A stretch of 64,000 nt of DNA from CAVSUZ01 sp963795415. GTDB lineage: Bacteria > Pseudomonadota > Alphaproteobacteria > Acetobacterales > Acetobacteraceae. The notes under the pieces were generated by a model, which was not told the DNA's origin, searched no databases, and saw only the letters and a program-made list of their open reading frames with translations. The translations under genes were made by a program, and so were the position numbers. Shown here piece by piece: positions 45,963-54,153 of this stretch. The DNA lies in assembly GCA_963795415.1 (NCBI GenBank), contig CAWCHQ010000001.1:2666001-2730000 (forward strand). The letters run 5' to 3'. The first letter of the stretch is position 1; every line of letters starts with the position of its first letter.

Positions 45963-46198
45963 TTCGCAGGTATTATTTAAGCACGAAGTTGGTCTCGCGT
46001 CAGCCAGACCAATCAGTTGTCGGCGTCAATCGACGCTCCGGAATTCCTGATTTTCAAAATATCTACGGGTAACCAGGTCTGTTGACGCTTTCGCCGCGGC
46101 TTTGATCGGCTTTAGTCGTGAACTTGGTCTAGCGTAGATGAGTCAAAAGAGCGTAGTGTCATCAGGAATATAGATGCCCTTGAGGGAGGGCCTGCTGA

Positions 46199-47009
46199 GT
46201 GACAGTCCAACTCACCATTCCTAGCGCACTGATAACCGGCAGTTCACGCGGGATCGGCCGAGGGATCGCGATCAAGCTGGCCGAATGCGGGGTCGCGCGG
46301 ATCGGTGCATTACCTCAAGCAGAAGGACGATGCGGAACAGACGGCGCGCTTGGTTGAGCAGCGTGGCGCGCGCTGTGCTAATCCAGGCGGATGTAACGAA
46401 AGCCGAGGATATCGGCCGCATGTTCGCAGAAGCACAGACGGCAATCGGCCCTTTGGGGGTGTTCGTAGCCAACGCACGGCCGGATGTACAGCATTTCTAT
46501 CAGCCGGTGCTCGATCTCACTGCGGAGCATTGGCGCAGCGCTATAGACAGCCAAGCCACAGCGCTGCTGCTGGCTGCCCGTGAGGCAGCTGGCATGATGG
46601 TAGAGCGAGGCGGGCGCATCGTGGTCGTAACCTATGCCGGATGGCTGGACTGGAAGCTGGCGGTCGTGGGCCGCTATGGGACCAGCGAAGGCGGCGATGG
46701 AATCTCTCTTGCGATATCTCGCCTGGGAGTTTGCCGGACGCGGTATCACGGTCAACGCCGTGAGCCCCGGAGCCGCCGAAGATAGCGTGTTCTCGACCCT
46801 GCCATCCGCTGTGCTGGAGATGCTGCGCGGCTGGGCGAAAGATGGCTCCGTGCCGATGCGCCGTCTTACGACGCCGGCGGATGTTGGCGATGCAGTGGCC
46901 TTGCTGTGCTCTGAACAGGCGGGATTCATAACAGGACAAAATCCTGGCGATGGACGGCGGCGCCTCACTTGCCTGCGCCGATTTCCCAATGAACTTCCAG
47001 CGTGGTTAA
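46199..47009 (+). pseudogene. SDR-family oxidoreductase, multiply frameshifted
   Basis: Starts GTG with a GAGGGAGGG site: LTIPSALITGSSRGIGRGIA is a classic SDR cofactor motif. The chain must be followed over at least three more frames: LKQKDDAEQTARLVEQRGAR, VLIQADVTKAEDIGRMFAEA (acidic after strand), LGVFVANA, IVVVTYAG, AAMGPAKAAMESLLRYLAWE (Lys of YxxxK-like PAKA, Tyr lost), GITVNAVSPGAAEDSVFSTL and FITGQ followed by ILAMDGGASLACADFP, ending at 47009. Several independent lesions mean a genuine pseudogene, not a single sequencing error. Confidence 0.75.
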
Positions 47010-47040
47010 TGTTCCGGCCAAGCGAAGGCGAATGGGATCC

Positions 47041-48126
47041 ATGTCCTGGGCAAACATGGCCCCGGGGGATTTTCTAAAGGCCGCTGAGGAACTTGTGCCG
47101 AGGATCCTCGCGGAGCGAGGCGCAATCGAGCGGGATCGCAGACTTGCGCCCGACCTTTGCCCATGCGAGAGGCCGGGTCTTTCTCCTTGTGGCTGCCCAA
47201 GTCGATGGGCGGACCCGAACTCACACCGACCGAGCTTGCGCGCATCGTCGAAACCTTCTCGCGTGCGGATGGCTCGGTCGGATGGCTGGTGGGCATCGAC
47301 CCGTCTAATAGCCGCCTGGCGGGATATCTGTCAGAGCCGGTCTCACGCGAAATCTGGGGCGACGAAACGTCCGTCCTTGCCGGGACGCTCAATCCCGTCG
47401 GCACCGCGGTTACCACCTCGGGCGGCTATCGAGTCAACGGCAGTGGTCGTATGCCAGCGGGATCGACCATAGCAACTGGCTGCTGGGGGCGTGCCGCGTG
47501 TTGCGTGACGGTGAACCGCGCCTGCGACCAGACGGGTGGCCGGAGACCCGGCTCATGCTGTTCCCGAAACAGCAGGCCGAGGTGTTGGATACATGGGACG
47601 TCACCGGAATGCGTGATAGCGGAGTGACGACTTTCGCGTGACTGATCTTCACGTGCCCGCTGAACGCTCTGTCGACGCGGTGACGCCCGCGCCTGTGCAG
47701 ATAGACCATTGATAATCTGACGGCGATTGCGCAATCAAGAGGCCCATCGGGGCCACCCAACCTCTTAGGGAACAAGTCACCGTCCAGATGGAAGTGGGGC
47801 GTGCCGAAGCGATCCTGAGATCGGCACGTGCATTCGTGTTTGAAGCCCTACACGCACTTTGGGAAGCGGGGGAGAACCGTGAAGTAACCACGCACGATCG
47901 CGTGCTCGCGCGGATCGCAGGTTCGCACGCGGCCGCCGCCGCGGTTCAGGTGGTCGATATGATGTTTGCCGCAGGCGGGGCGGGTGGAATCTACGAACGC
48001 GGCCGTCTCGCGCGGTGCTGGCGGGACGCACATGCGATGTCACATCATGCCGGTCAGTCGGCCTCTCAGTTTCAGACGGCGGGTCGCGTTATGATGGGGC
48101 TGGACCCCGGCACACAGCGGTTGTGA
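47041..48126 (+). pseudogene. Acyl-CoA dehydrogenase-fold oxidoreductase, ruined paralogue
   Basis: ATG 47041 begins MSWANMAPGDFLKAAEELVP; after RLAPDL the frame shifts to FSLWLPKSMGGPELTPTELA and TFSRADGSVGWLVGIDPSN. Another shift gives SYASGIDHSNWLLGACRVLR, a third HVPAERSVDAVTPAP, and the C-terminal part reads LRSARAFVFEALHALWEAGE and ends QTAGRVMMGLDPGTQRL at 48126. Roughly 30-40 residues of the central region are missing. Same family and size as the intact gene at 30727, so the two are paralogues of one pathway. Confidence 0.75.
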
Positions 48127-48287
48127 GTCATCACTGACGACGAAACGAACAGTCCCATTCGGGCGCTCACACGCGTGCAGACTGGCCATTTGCACAAATC
48201 TTGATGGGGTGGACGGCCCCCGCTCCCAGCATCGATGTGCCACAACGTGGTCATCTGAGAACGCCACAATGAGAGGAGCCGTCCGCC

Positions 48288-48488
48288 ATGAGCATTATCA
48301 CCATTGGTCTTGATCTCGTGGTCTTGATCTCGCCAAGCACTGGTTCCAGGCGCACGGAGTGGACGCCAAGGGTCAGGTTGTCGTCCGTCGCAAGCTGCGA
48401 CGCAGCGAGGTGCACGGCTTGTTCCGATCGCCTGCACCGTGCCTGGTCGGCATGCAGGCCTATGCGACAGCGCATAGCGTTTCAGTCG
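48288..48488 (+). mobile_element. IS110-family transposase N-terminal remnant
   Basis: ATG 48288 begins MSIITIGLDL and, after a short scrambled stretch, DLAKHWFQAHGVDAKGQVVV, RRKLRRSEVHGLF and CLVGMQAYATAHSV: the DEDD-type start of IS110/IS1111 transposases (first Asp in GLDL). The gene ends abruptly near 48488. No partner fragment is seen in the window. Confidence 0.7.
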
Positions 48489-48503
48489 GTTGAGGCGGAC
48501 GTA

Positions 48504-48555
48504 TATCCGCGCAACCAATCCCGAACGCGTATCCACGCAACCAATCCCGAACGCG
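48504..48555. repeat. 26-bp tandem duplication
   Basis: Two adjacent copies of a 26-bp unit (48504-48529 and 48530-48555) differ at one position (G versus A at the sixth base). Lies immediately behind the IS110 remnant, probably replication slippage. Confidence 0.8.
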
Positions 48556-48803
48556 CTGGCGCGATTGACGCTGCTCATCAATGCTCGTCGGCGGCCAGCG
48601 CAAACGCCTCATTCCCGGCTGCATCAAACGGGATTTCGCCGATGCGGCCAAAGCACGACTGACGCCACCTTCTCCGGAACGACTCGGTGCCCGGACAGGT
48701 CTTTAAGATTTGCTTAACGGCTTCCATTATAAACTACCTTGTCAGCGCAAAGCACGGCCTTGCCGCCATTCCAAAAACCCGCACTTTGGCTAACGAACAA
48801 GAA

Positions 48804-48905
48804 TTAGTTTGTACGAAATCGGCACCCCAAAAACGGGAGTTCGTACGAAACGCCACCCACCTTAACCCCTCTTTGGTACAAAAACTGGGTTTTGTACGAA
48901 CCGAA
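48804..48905. repeat. Second array of GTAC-centred near-palindromes
   Basis: Cores TTTGTACGAAA (GTAC at 48811), TTCGTACGAAA (48843), TTTGGTACAAAA (48876) and TTTTGTACGAA (48894) are spaced 32, 33 and 18 bp, with C-rich spacers. This matches the core and period of the array at 1545-1650, though sequence between cores is diverged. It lies about 100 bp upstream of the imuB start, in a region (48700-49000) with no other gene. Confidence 0.75.
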
Positions 48906-49002
48906 AACATAGTTTCGATACTATCCTGTTCCGCCTCCCCGTATCAGATCCCCCACTCCAAACGACTCGACTCCCCCGCCCAGGTTCCCTATACGTTCCG
49001 TC

Positions 49003-50541
49003 ATGCCCCACCAGGCAGAAACCCCATCCCGTAGGGTCGTCTCCGTCTGGCTCCCAACCTGGGCAACCGATCGCGTCCGCGCCAGCGCCCCCTCCCGCCC
49101 AGCCAGCCCCTCAGCCAGCCCTCTCGTCACAACTATCCGCGAAAAGCAGCAGATCGTCCTCGCCTCAGTGGACGCTCAGGCTCACCGTCTCGGCCTTCGC
49201 CCTGGCATGCCCCTCACCCAGGCCCGCGCCCTCATCCCAAATCTCGCCATCGCCCCGGCCACCCCCGAGGCAGATCGGGCCGGTCTGAGCCGTCTCGCCG
49301 CCTGGACCCTCCGCTATGCCCCCCTCGTCGCTCCCGACCCGCCCGACGGCCTCTGGCTCGAAACCACCGGCTGCGACCATCTTTTCGGCGGCGAGGCCGA
49401 GCTCCTCCAGGACCTGCTGAAACGTCTCAATACCGCCGGCTTCGCCGCCCGTGCCGCCATCGCTCCCACCCCCGGCACCGCATGGGCCATCGCTCGCCAC
49501 GCCCCCGAACCCCTCGCCATCATCCCTGAAAACGCCACGAAACAGGCCCTGAAGCCCCTGCCTGTCACCGCTCTCCGCCTGGACGCCGAGACAGTCGAAA
49601 TCCTCTCCCGCCTCGGAATCGAGCGCATAAGCCAGCTCCTCACCCTTCCCCGCGCCCCCCTTACCCGCCGCTTCACCCCCCTTCTCCTCCGCCGCCTCGA
49701 TCAGGCGCTCGGCCGTGAACCTGAACCCATCGAGCCCATCCATCCTCCCGAAATCATCGCCACCCGCCTCGGCTTCATCGAGCCGCTACTCACCACCGAA
49801 TCCTTCTCCGCCGCCATTGCCCAACTCACCGCCCGCCTCTGCGACAAGCTGGAAAAAGCCGGCCGAGGTGCCCGCCGCCTCGACCTGCTGTTCCAGCGCA
49901 TCGACGGCACCGCCCAGGCCATCCGCATCGGCACCGCCTCTCCCAGCCACAACCCCGCCCATCTCGCCCGTCTGTTTTCCGAACGCCTCGACACCATCGA
50001 TCCCGGCCTGGGGGTCGAGGCCATGCGCCTCATCGCCTCCTTCACCGAGCGAACATCGCCGGACCAGCTCGCCCTGCTCGCTCAGGAGGGGCAGGCCCAG
50101 CTCTCCGGCCTCATCGACATTCTCCAGAACCGGCTCGGTGCCGATCACGTCTATCGGGTGGAGCCGGTCGAAAGCGACGTCCCGGAGCGCTCCGTCCGCC
50201 ACATTCCCGCCCTTGCGCCCCCGACCGGGAAGGACTGGCCCCCATGGCCCCGTCCGGTGCGGCTCTTCTCCCCGCCGCAACCCATTGAATCCCTGGCACT
50301 CCTGCCTGACCACCCGCCCGTCGCCTTCACCTGGCGGCACAAGCGCTTCCGCGTCCGTCACGCCGACGGGCCGGAGCGGATCTACGGCGAATGGTGGCGC
50401 TCACCCGCCGAAACCTCCTCCATCCGCGACTACTGGCGCATTGAGGATACAGACGGAAGGCGTTTCTGGTTATACCGCAGCGGCGATGGCGAAGACCCCG
50501 AGACAGGCGACCTCCGTTGGTACCTTCATGGCATTTTCTGA
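49003..50541 (+). CDS. imuB: ImuB-like Y-family DNA polymerase (catalytically inactive type)
   Basis: A 512-residue Y-family-like protein of the mutasome. VVSVWLPTWATDRVRAS and LETTGCDHLFGGEAELL replace the catalytic DE-type motifs of true Pol IV/V, as in all ImuB proteins. The fingers/thumb part has LGIERISQLLTLPRAPLTRR, and the C-terminal half includes RVEPVESDVPERSVRHIP. ImuB normally works with ImuA and DnaE2 in SOS translesion synthesis, but neither gene is adjacent here. The last 14 bp overlap gtrA. Confidence 0.85.
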   Translation: MPHQAETPSRRVVSVWLPTWATDRVRASAPSRPASPSASPLVTTIREKQQIVLASVDAQAHRLGLRPGMPLTQARALIPNLAIAPATPEADRAGLSRLAAWTLRYAPLVAPDPPDGLWLETTGCDHLFGGEAELLQDLLKRLNTAGFAARAAIAPTPGTAWAIARHAPEPLAIIPENATKQALKPLPVTALRLDAETVEILSRLGIERISQLLTLPRAPLTRRFTPLLLRRLDQALGREPEPIEPIHPPEIIATRLGFIEPLLTTESFSAAIAQLTARLCDKLEKAGRGARRLDLLFQRIDGTAQAIRIGTASPSHNPAHLARLFSERLDTIDPGLGVEAMRLIASFTERTSPDQLALLAQEGQAQLSGLIDILQNRLGADHVYRVEPVESDVPERSVRHIPALAPPTGKDWPPWPRPVRLFSPPQPIESLALLPDHPPVAFTWRHKRFRVRHADGPERIYGEWWRSPAETSSIRDYWRIEDTDGRRFWLYRSGDGEDPETGDLRWYLHGIF

Positions 50542-50926
50542 CCCCGCCCTGCTCGCCCAGTTCCTGAAATTCGGCAGTGTCGGCGTGATCGGCTTCATGG
50601 CCGACACTGCCATCGTCTATTCGCTCCGCCCGGTCATGAACCTCTATTTCGCCGGCCTGATTTCCTATTGCATCGTGGCCAGCATGAACTGGGCGCTGAA
50701 CCGCAACTGGACCTTCCGAGGCCACGGCTCCGGCCCGGCACACCGGCAATGGGCAAAATTCATGCTGGTCAATCTGTTCGGCCTGGTGCTGAACCGCGGC
50801 ACCTACGCCGCTATGATCGCTTCCTTCGCTCTCTGCCGCGCCCAGCCCGTCTTTGCCGTCGCGGCGGGAGCCGTAGCTGGAATGATAATCAATTTCACCC
50901 TGTCCAAAAAAGCCGTCTTCATCTGA
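50528..50926 (+). CDS. GtrA-family membrane protein
   Basis: A 132-residue four-helix protein. FLKFGSVGVIGFMADTAIVY, SYCIVASMNWALNRNWTFRG and MIINFTLSKKAVF are the GtrA pattern. GtrA proteins are thought to flip or transport bactoprenol-linked sugars, in keeping with the following sugar transferase and glycosyltransferase. The ATG lies 14 bp inside the imuB 3' end in another frame. Confidence 0.85.
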   Translation: MAFSDPALLAQFLKFGSVGVIGFMADTAIVYSLRPVMNLYFAGLISYCIVASMNWALNRNWTFRGHGSGPAHRQWAKFMLVNLFGLVLNRGTYAAMIASFALCRAQPVFAVAAGAVAGMIINFTLSKKAVFI

Positions 50927-50933
50927 CAAAAAA

Positions 50934-50949
50934 AATTGCGTTTGCAATT
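50934..50949. terminator. Candidate hairpin AATTGC-GTTT-GCAATT
   Basis: A perfect 6-bp stem right behind gtrA, preceded by eight A on the plus strand. A U-tract would follow it only on the minus strand, so it resembles an intrinsic terminator in that orientation although no minus-strand gene enters here. It may instead be a mere AT palindrome. Confidence 0.3.
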
Positions 50950-51007
50950 AACCGTTGATTGAAGAAATCGGCGCCACCATGCCGCCAGGAAAACCAGCAG
51001 CGCGGCA

Positions 51008-51718
51008 ATGTACCTGGCAAAAACCTTCCATGCGCAGGAACTTCTGGCCAGTAACGGCTACGGATTTGAGGCACGGTTCCTGCCCCCTCCACCGAAGGCT
51101 GCCAAGCTTTGCGGATGGAGAATTGTCGCCAAACGTTCGCTGGACGTTTTTGGTTCGCTCCTGATATTAGCGTTGTTTATCTGGTCGTTGTTCCCGCTCG
51201 TTGCGCTGTGGATTCGCCTCGACAGCCCTGGCCCGGCCCTTTTCCGGCAACGGCGGATCGGTCTGAACGGCCGTCCGTTCTACCTGTGGAAATTCCGCAG
51301 CATGTATCTGCACGATCAACCGCCGGGAATCTGCCCGCAGGCCACCCAGAACGATGCGCGCATCACCCGTGCCGGCGCGCGGCTGCGGCGCTTCTCCATC
51401 GACGAACTCCCCCAGCTGTTCAACGTCCTGTGCGGAGAAATGTCGCTGGTCGGTCCCCGCCCCCACGCCCCCGGAACCTGCGCGGCCGGTCGTCCCTTCG
51501 AACAGGTGGTGCCCGGCTATGCCCAGCGCCATCGCGTCAAGCCGGGAATGACTGGCCTGGCGCAGGTGCGCGGCTGGCGCGGCGAAACCGATACCGAGGA
51601 AAAAATCTTCGGCCGCGTTGACGCCGACCTTGAATACATCACCAATTGGTCGTTCCGCCTCGACCTGCTCATTCTGCTGCGAACCGTCAGAATGCTCTCC
51701 TTCGCGGACGCCTACTGA
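51008..51718 (+). CDS. Undecaprenyl-phosphate sugar phosphotransferase (bacterial sugar transferase)
   Basis: A 236-residue inner-membrane priming transferase of the WbaP/PssY type. One helix (LDVFGSLLILALFIWSLFPL) precedes the catalytic domain with GPALFRQRRIGLNGRPFYLW, KFRSM, RRFSIDELPQLFNVLCGEMS and LVGPRPH, plus GMTGLAQVRGWRGETDT. It transfers a hexose-1-phosphate to undecaprenyl phosphate, the first step of exopolysaccharide or O-antigen-like repeat assembly. The ATG is well placed after a short gap from gtrA, and it overlaps the next gene (TGATG). Confidence 0.85.
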   Translation: MYLAKTFHAQELLASNGYGFEARFLPPPPKAAKLCGWRIVAKRSLDVFGSLLILALFIWSLFPLVALWIRLDSPGPALFRQRRIGLNGRPFYLWKFRSMYLHDQPPGICPQATQNDARITRAGARLRRFSIDELPQLFNVLCGEMSLVGPRPHAPGTCAAGRPFEQVVPGYAQRHRVKPGMTGLAQVRGWRGETDTEEKIFGRVDADLEYITNWSFRLDLLILLRTVRMLSFADAY

Positions 51719-52707
51719 TGCCTGTCCGCCATCTGGCCGGCGCATCCGCGCCCCCACCAGGAGACTATGACACCGACATCGTCATCCTCGCGCTGGACCG
51801 CCCCGAAGATACCCGGGCCGCGATCACCTCGGCCCTGTCCCAGCGCGGCATCTCCCGGCACATCACAGTGGTTGATCAGGGCTCCAGCCGCGCGGCCCTG
51901 GACCGGATCGCCGGGGATATACGAGGTCGAACCGATGCGAGCCTCCTGACGCTTGGTGCTAATCACGGCGTGCCCGCCGGGCGCAATGCTGCGTCCGCCT
52001 TCGGTCACGGCAGGATCATCATCGGACTGGACAACGATGCAGAGTTCGCAACGCCTGGCACGGTCGCCCAGGCCGTTCAGGCCCTTGACAACCAGCCTGA
52101 CCTCGCCGCTCTCGGCTTTCGCATCCTCCGCCACGGCACGGCCAACGACGACCTCTCATCCTGGGGCTACCCTGCTTCCCTGCTGCCCCGCGCCGCCGAG
52201 GTTTTCGAAACCATAACTTTCGTGGGCGCGGGCCACGCGATCCGCCGTGCCGCCTGGCACCAGCTCGGCGGCTACGACCCCTCCCTGTTCTTCTGCTGGG
52301 AGGAATACGAGTTCTGCCTGCGCGCAATCGCTGCCGGCTGGCACATCCGCTATCACGGGGGCATCCAGGTCAACCACAAAGTCAGCCCGGAACGCCGTGT
52401 CTCCTGGTCCCGCGAACGCTGGTTTTACTTCGTCCGCAACCGGGTCCGCATCGAGCTCCGCTGGGGCGCAAACTGGCTCACCCTGACACCTCGCATCGTG
52501 GGATACCTGCTCCGCGGACTACGAAACGGCCGCGCGATGACCACCTTCGCCGCCCTGGCGGCGGCACACCAGGCAGAAAGCCATGAGCCCCGCCAGCGCC
52601 TGTCCCAAGCCGTGCAGGAGCATATAGCAACCAACGATCTCGCCTGGCGCGGCAACCTTGTCCGGCGGCTCCGGCGGGAGATCCTCCCCAGACACGCCTC
52701 ACCGTAA
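51718..52707 (+). CDS. Family 2 glycosyltransferase
   Basis: A 329-residue GT-A-fold transferase (rhamnosyltransferase-like). DIVILALDRPEDTRAAITSA, NHGVPAGRNAASAFGHGRII, the nucleotide-sugar DxD-type motif IGLDNDAEFATPG, and FVGAGHAIRRAAWHQLGGYD with FFCWEEYEFCLRA (catalytic acidic ED-like region). It would add a sugar to the lipid-linked intermediate from the preceding transferase. Confidence 0.82.
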   Translation: MPVRHLAGASAPPPGDYDTDIVILALDRPEDTRAAITSALSQRGISRHITVVDQGSSRAALDRIAGDIRGRTDASLLTLGANHGVPAGRNAASAFGHGRIIIGLDNDAEFATPGTVAQAVQALDNQPDLAALGFRILRHGTANDDLSSWGYPASLLPRAAEVFETITFVGAGHAIRRAAWHQLGGYDPSLFFCWEEYEFCLRAIAAGWHIRYHGGIQVNHKVSPERRVSWSRERWFYFVRNRVRIELRWGANWLTLTPRIVGYLLRGLRNGRAMTTFAALAAAHQAESHEPRQRLSQAVQEHIATNDLAWRGNLVRRLRREILPRHASP

Positions 52708-52721
52708 GCGCGCGCCAAGGC

Positions 52722-53828
52722 TTACCCCGCCCGAGCCACCTCCACCACGTAGTCCGCCAGGGCCAGAGCCGCCGTCAACCCGGGCGATTCGATCCCGAAC
52801 AGGTTCACCAAGCCTGGAATCCCGTGCGCTTGCCGCCCCTGCACCACGAAATCCTGCGAGGCCTTTTCCGGCGGAACAATCTTGGGGCGAATCCCCGCGT
52901 AGCCGGGCTGTAGCGCTCCATCCTTCAGCTCGGGCCAGTAGCGCCGGACCGCCGCATAGAATTTCTCCCCTCGCGCCGGGTCCACCGAATAGTCGATCGT
53001 CTCGATCCACTCCACATCCGGTCCAAACCGTGTCTGGCCGCCAAGATCGATCGTCAGATGCGTCCCCAGCCCGCCGGGAACGGGCACCGGATAGATCAGG
53101 CGAGAGAAGGGAGACCGCCCTGACAGCGTGAAATAATTTCCTTTCGCGTAGTATGCCCGCGGCACCAGCGCCGCCGGCATTCCCGCGATCCGCCGGGCCA
53201 GGGCGGGCGCATGCAGCCCAGCCGAGTTGACCAGCAACCGGCCGCGCAGCGTCATGGGTTCCCCGCCCCCAACTTCGATCTCGATCCCCTCGTCCGTCGC
53301 CCGACCCACCTCGACCGGGCTGAAGAATACGATTGAAGCCCCGGCATTTTCCGCGTCGCCCTGCAGCGCCAGCATGAAGGCGTGGCTGTCGATGATGCCG
53401 GTCGAAGGCGACAGCAGCGCGCTCGTGCAGTGCAGGCTGGGTTCCAAGGAGCGCGCTTCGGGCCCAGAAAGGATCCACATGTCATCCACGCCATTGGCCG
53501 CCGCCCGGGCCTGGATGCCTGCGAGCCTGCCGTCCTCCTCCGCATTCGTCGCGACGATCAACTTGCCGCAGTTCCGGTGCGGCACTCCATGCTCCTGGCA
53601 ATAGGGATAAAGCGCCTTCTTCCCGGCCACGCAGAACCGCGCCATCAGGCTGCCGGCCGGATAATAAATCCCGGCATGGATTACCTCGCTGTTACGAGAT
53701 GACGTTTCGGTCCCGATTCCATCCGCCTTTTCCAGCACGATTACCTCGCGCCCACGCAGCGCCAACGCGCGAGCCACCGCCAGCCCGACGACACCCGCAC
53801 CGACGACGACGCATTCCGCCTCCTCCAT
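52722..53828 (-). CDS. FAD-dependent oxidoreductase, L-2-hydroxyglutarate oxidase-like
   Basis: A 368-residue DAO-type flavoprotein. The FAD motif is VVVGAGVVGLAVARALALRG at residues 7-26, then SRNSEVIHAGIYYPAGSLMA, and IDSHAFMLALQGDAENAG, LVNSAGLHAPALARRIAG, TIDLGGQTRFGPDVEW and GLVNLFGIESPGLTAAL, all as in LhgO/YgaF relatives. ATG 53828 is the family start (MEEAECVVVGAG); an in-frame start at 53933 adds a basic extension. It is divergent from the regulator at 54154. Confidence 0.83.
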   Translation of the reverse strand: MEEAECVVVGAGVVGLAVARALALRGREVIVLEKADGIGTETSSRNSEVIHAGIYYPAGSLMARFCVAGKKALYPYCQEHGVPHRNCGKLIVATNAEEDGRLAGIQARAAANGVDDMWILSGPEARSLEPSLHCTSALLSPSTGIIDSHAFMLALQGDAENAGASIVFFSPVEVGRATDEGIEIEVGGGEPMTLRGRLLVNSAGLHAPALARRIAGMPAALVPRAYYAKGNYFTLSGRSPFSRLIYPVPVPGGLGTHLTIDLGGQTRFGPDVEWIETIDYSVDPARGEKFYAAVRRYWPELKDGALQPGYAGIRPKIVPPEKASQDFVVQGRQAHGIPGLVNLFGIESPGLTAALALADYVVEVARAG

Positions 53829-54153
53829 GGCACCCCTCCTTGCTGCCCGCGCCGGTCGGCTGCTGGAATAGCAGCCTTTCAAGTCCGACAGGAAACGTCC
53901 AGGAGGATACCGTTTCGGATTGACGCTACCCAAGGAAATTTGTTACAGTCGATTGCGGCCTTGGGTTGTAATATTCCTTGGTTTTCAATCCATCAGGAAG
54001 GAACGAGCACAAAACAATCTCGCTGTTAATCGGCTGGCAACCCCAGGTCGGTTCAATGCCGGAATTAACAGCAACCGGAGGTTAGCCATCATAGCCCTTG
54101 AGGCCGAAAATCGGCTGCCGCGCACCCCAGCTACCTCAATCATACCACCCCCA

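Noticed and set aside
50931..50949. Intrinsic terminator for gtrA
   Set aside because: The T-run that would complete the terminator is on the minus strand side; kept only as a weak hairpin entry.
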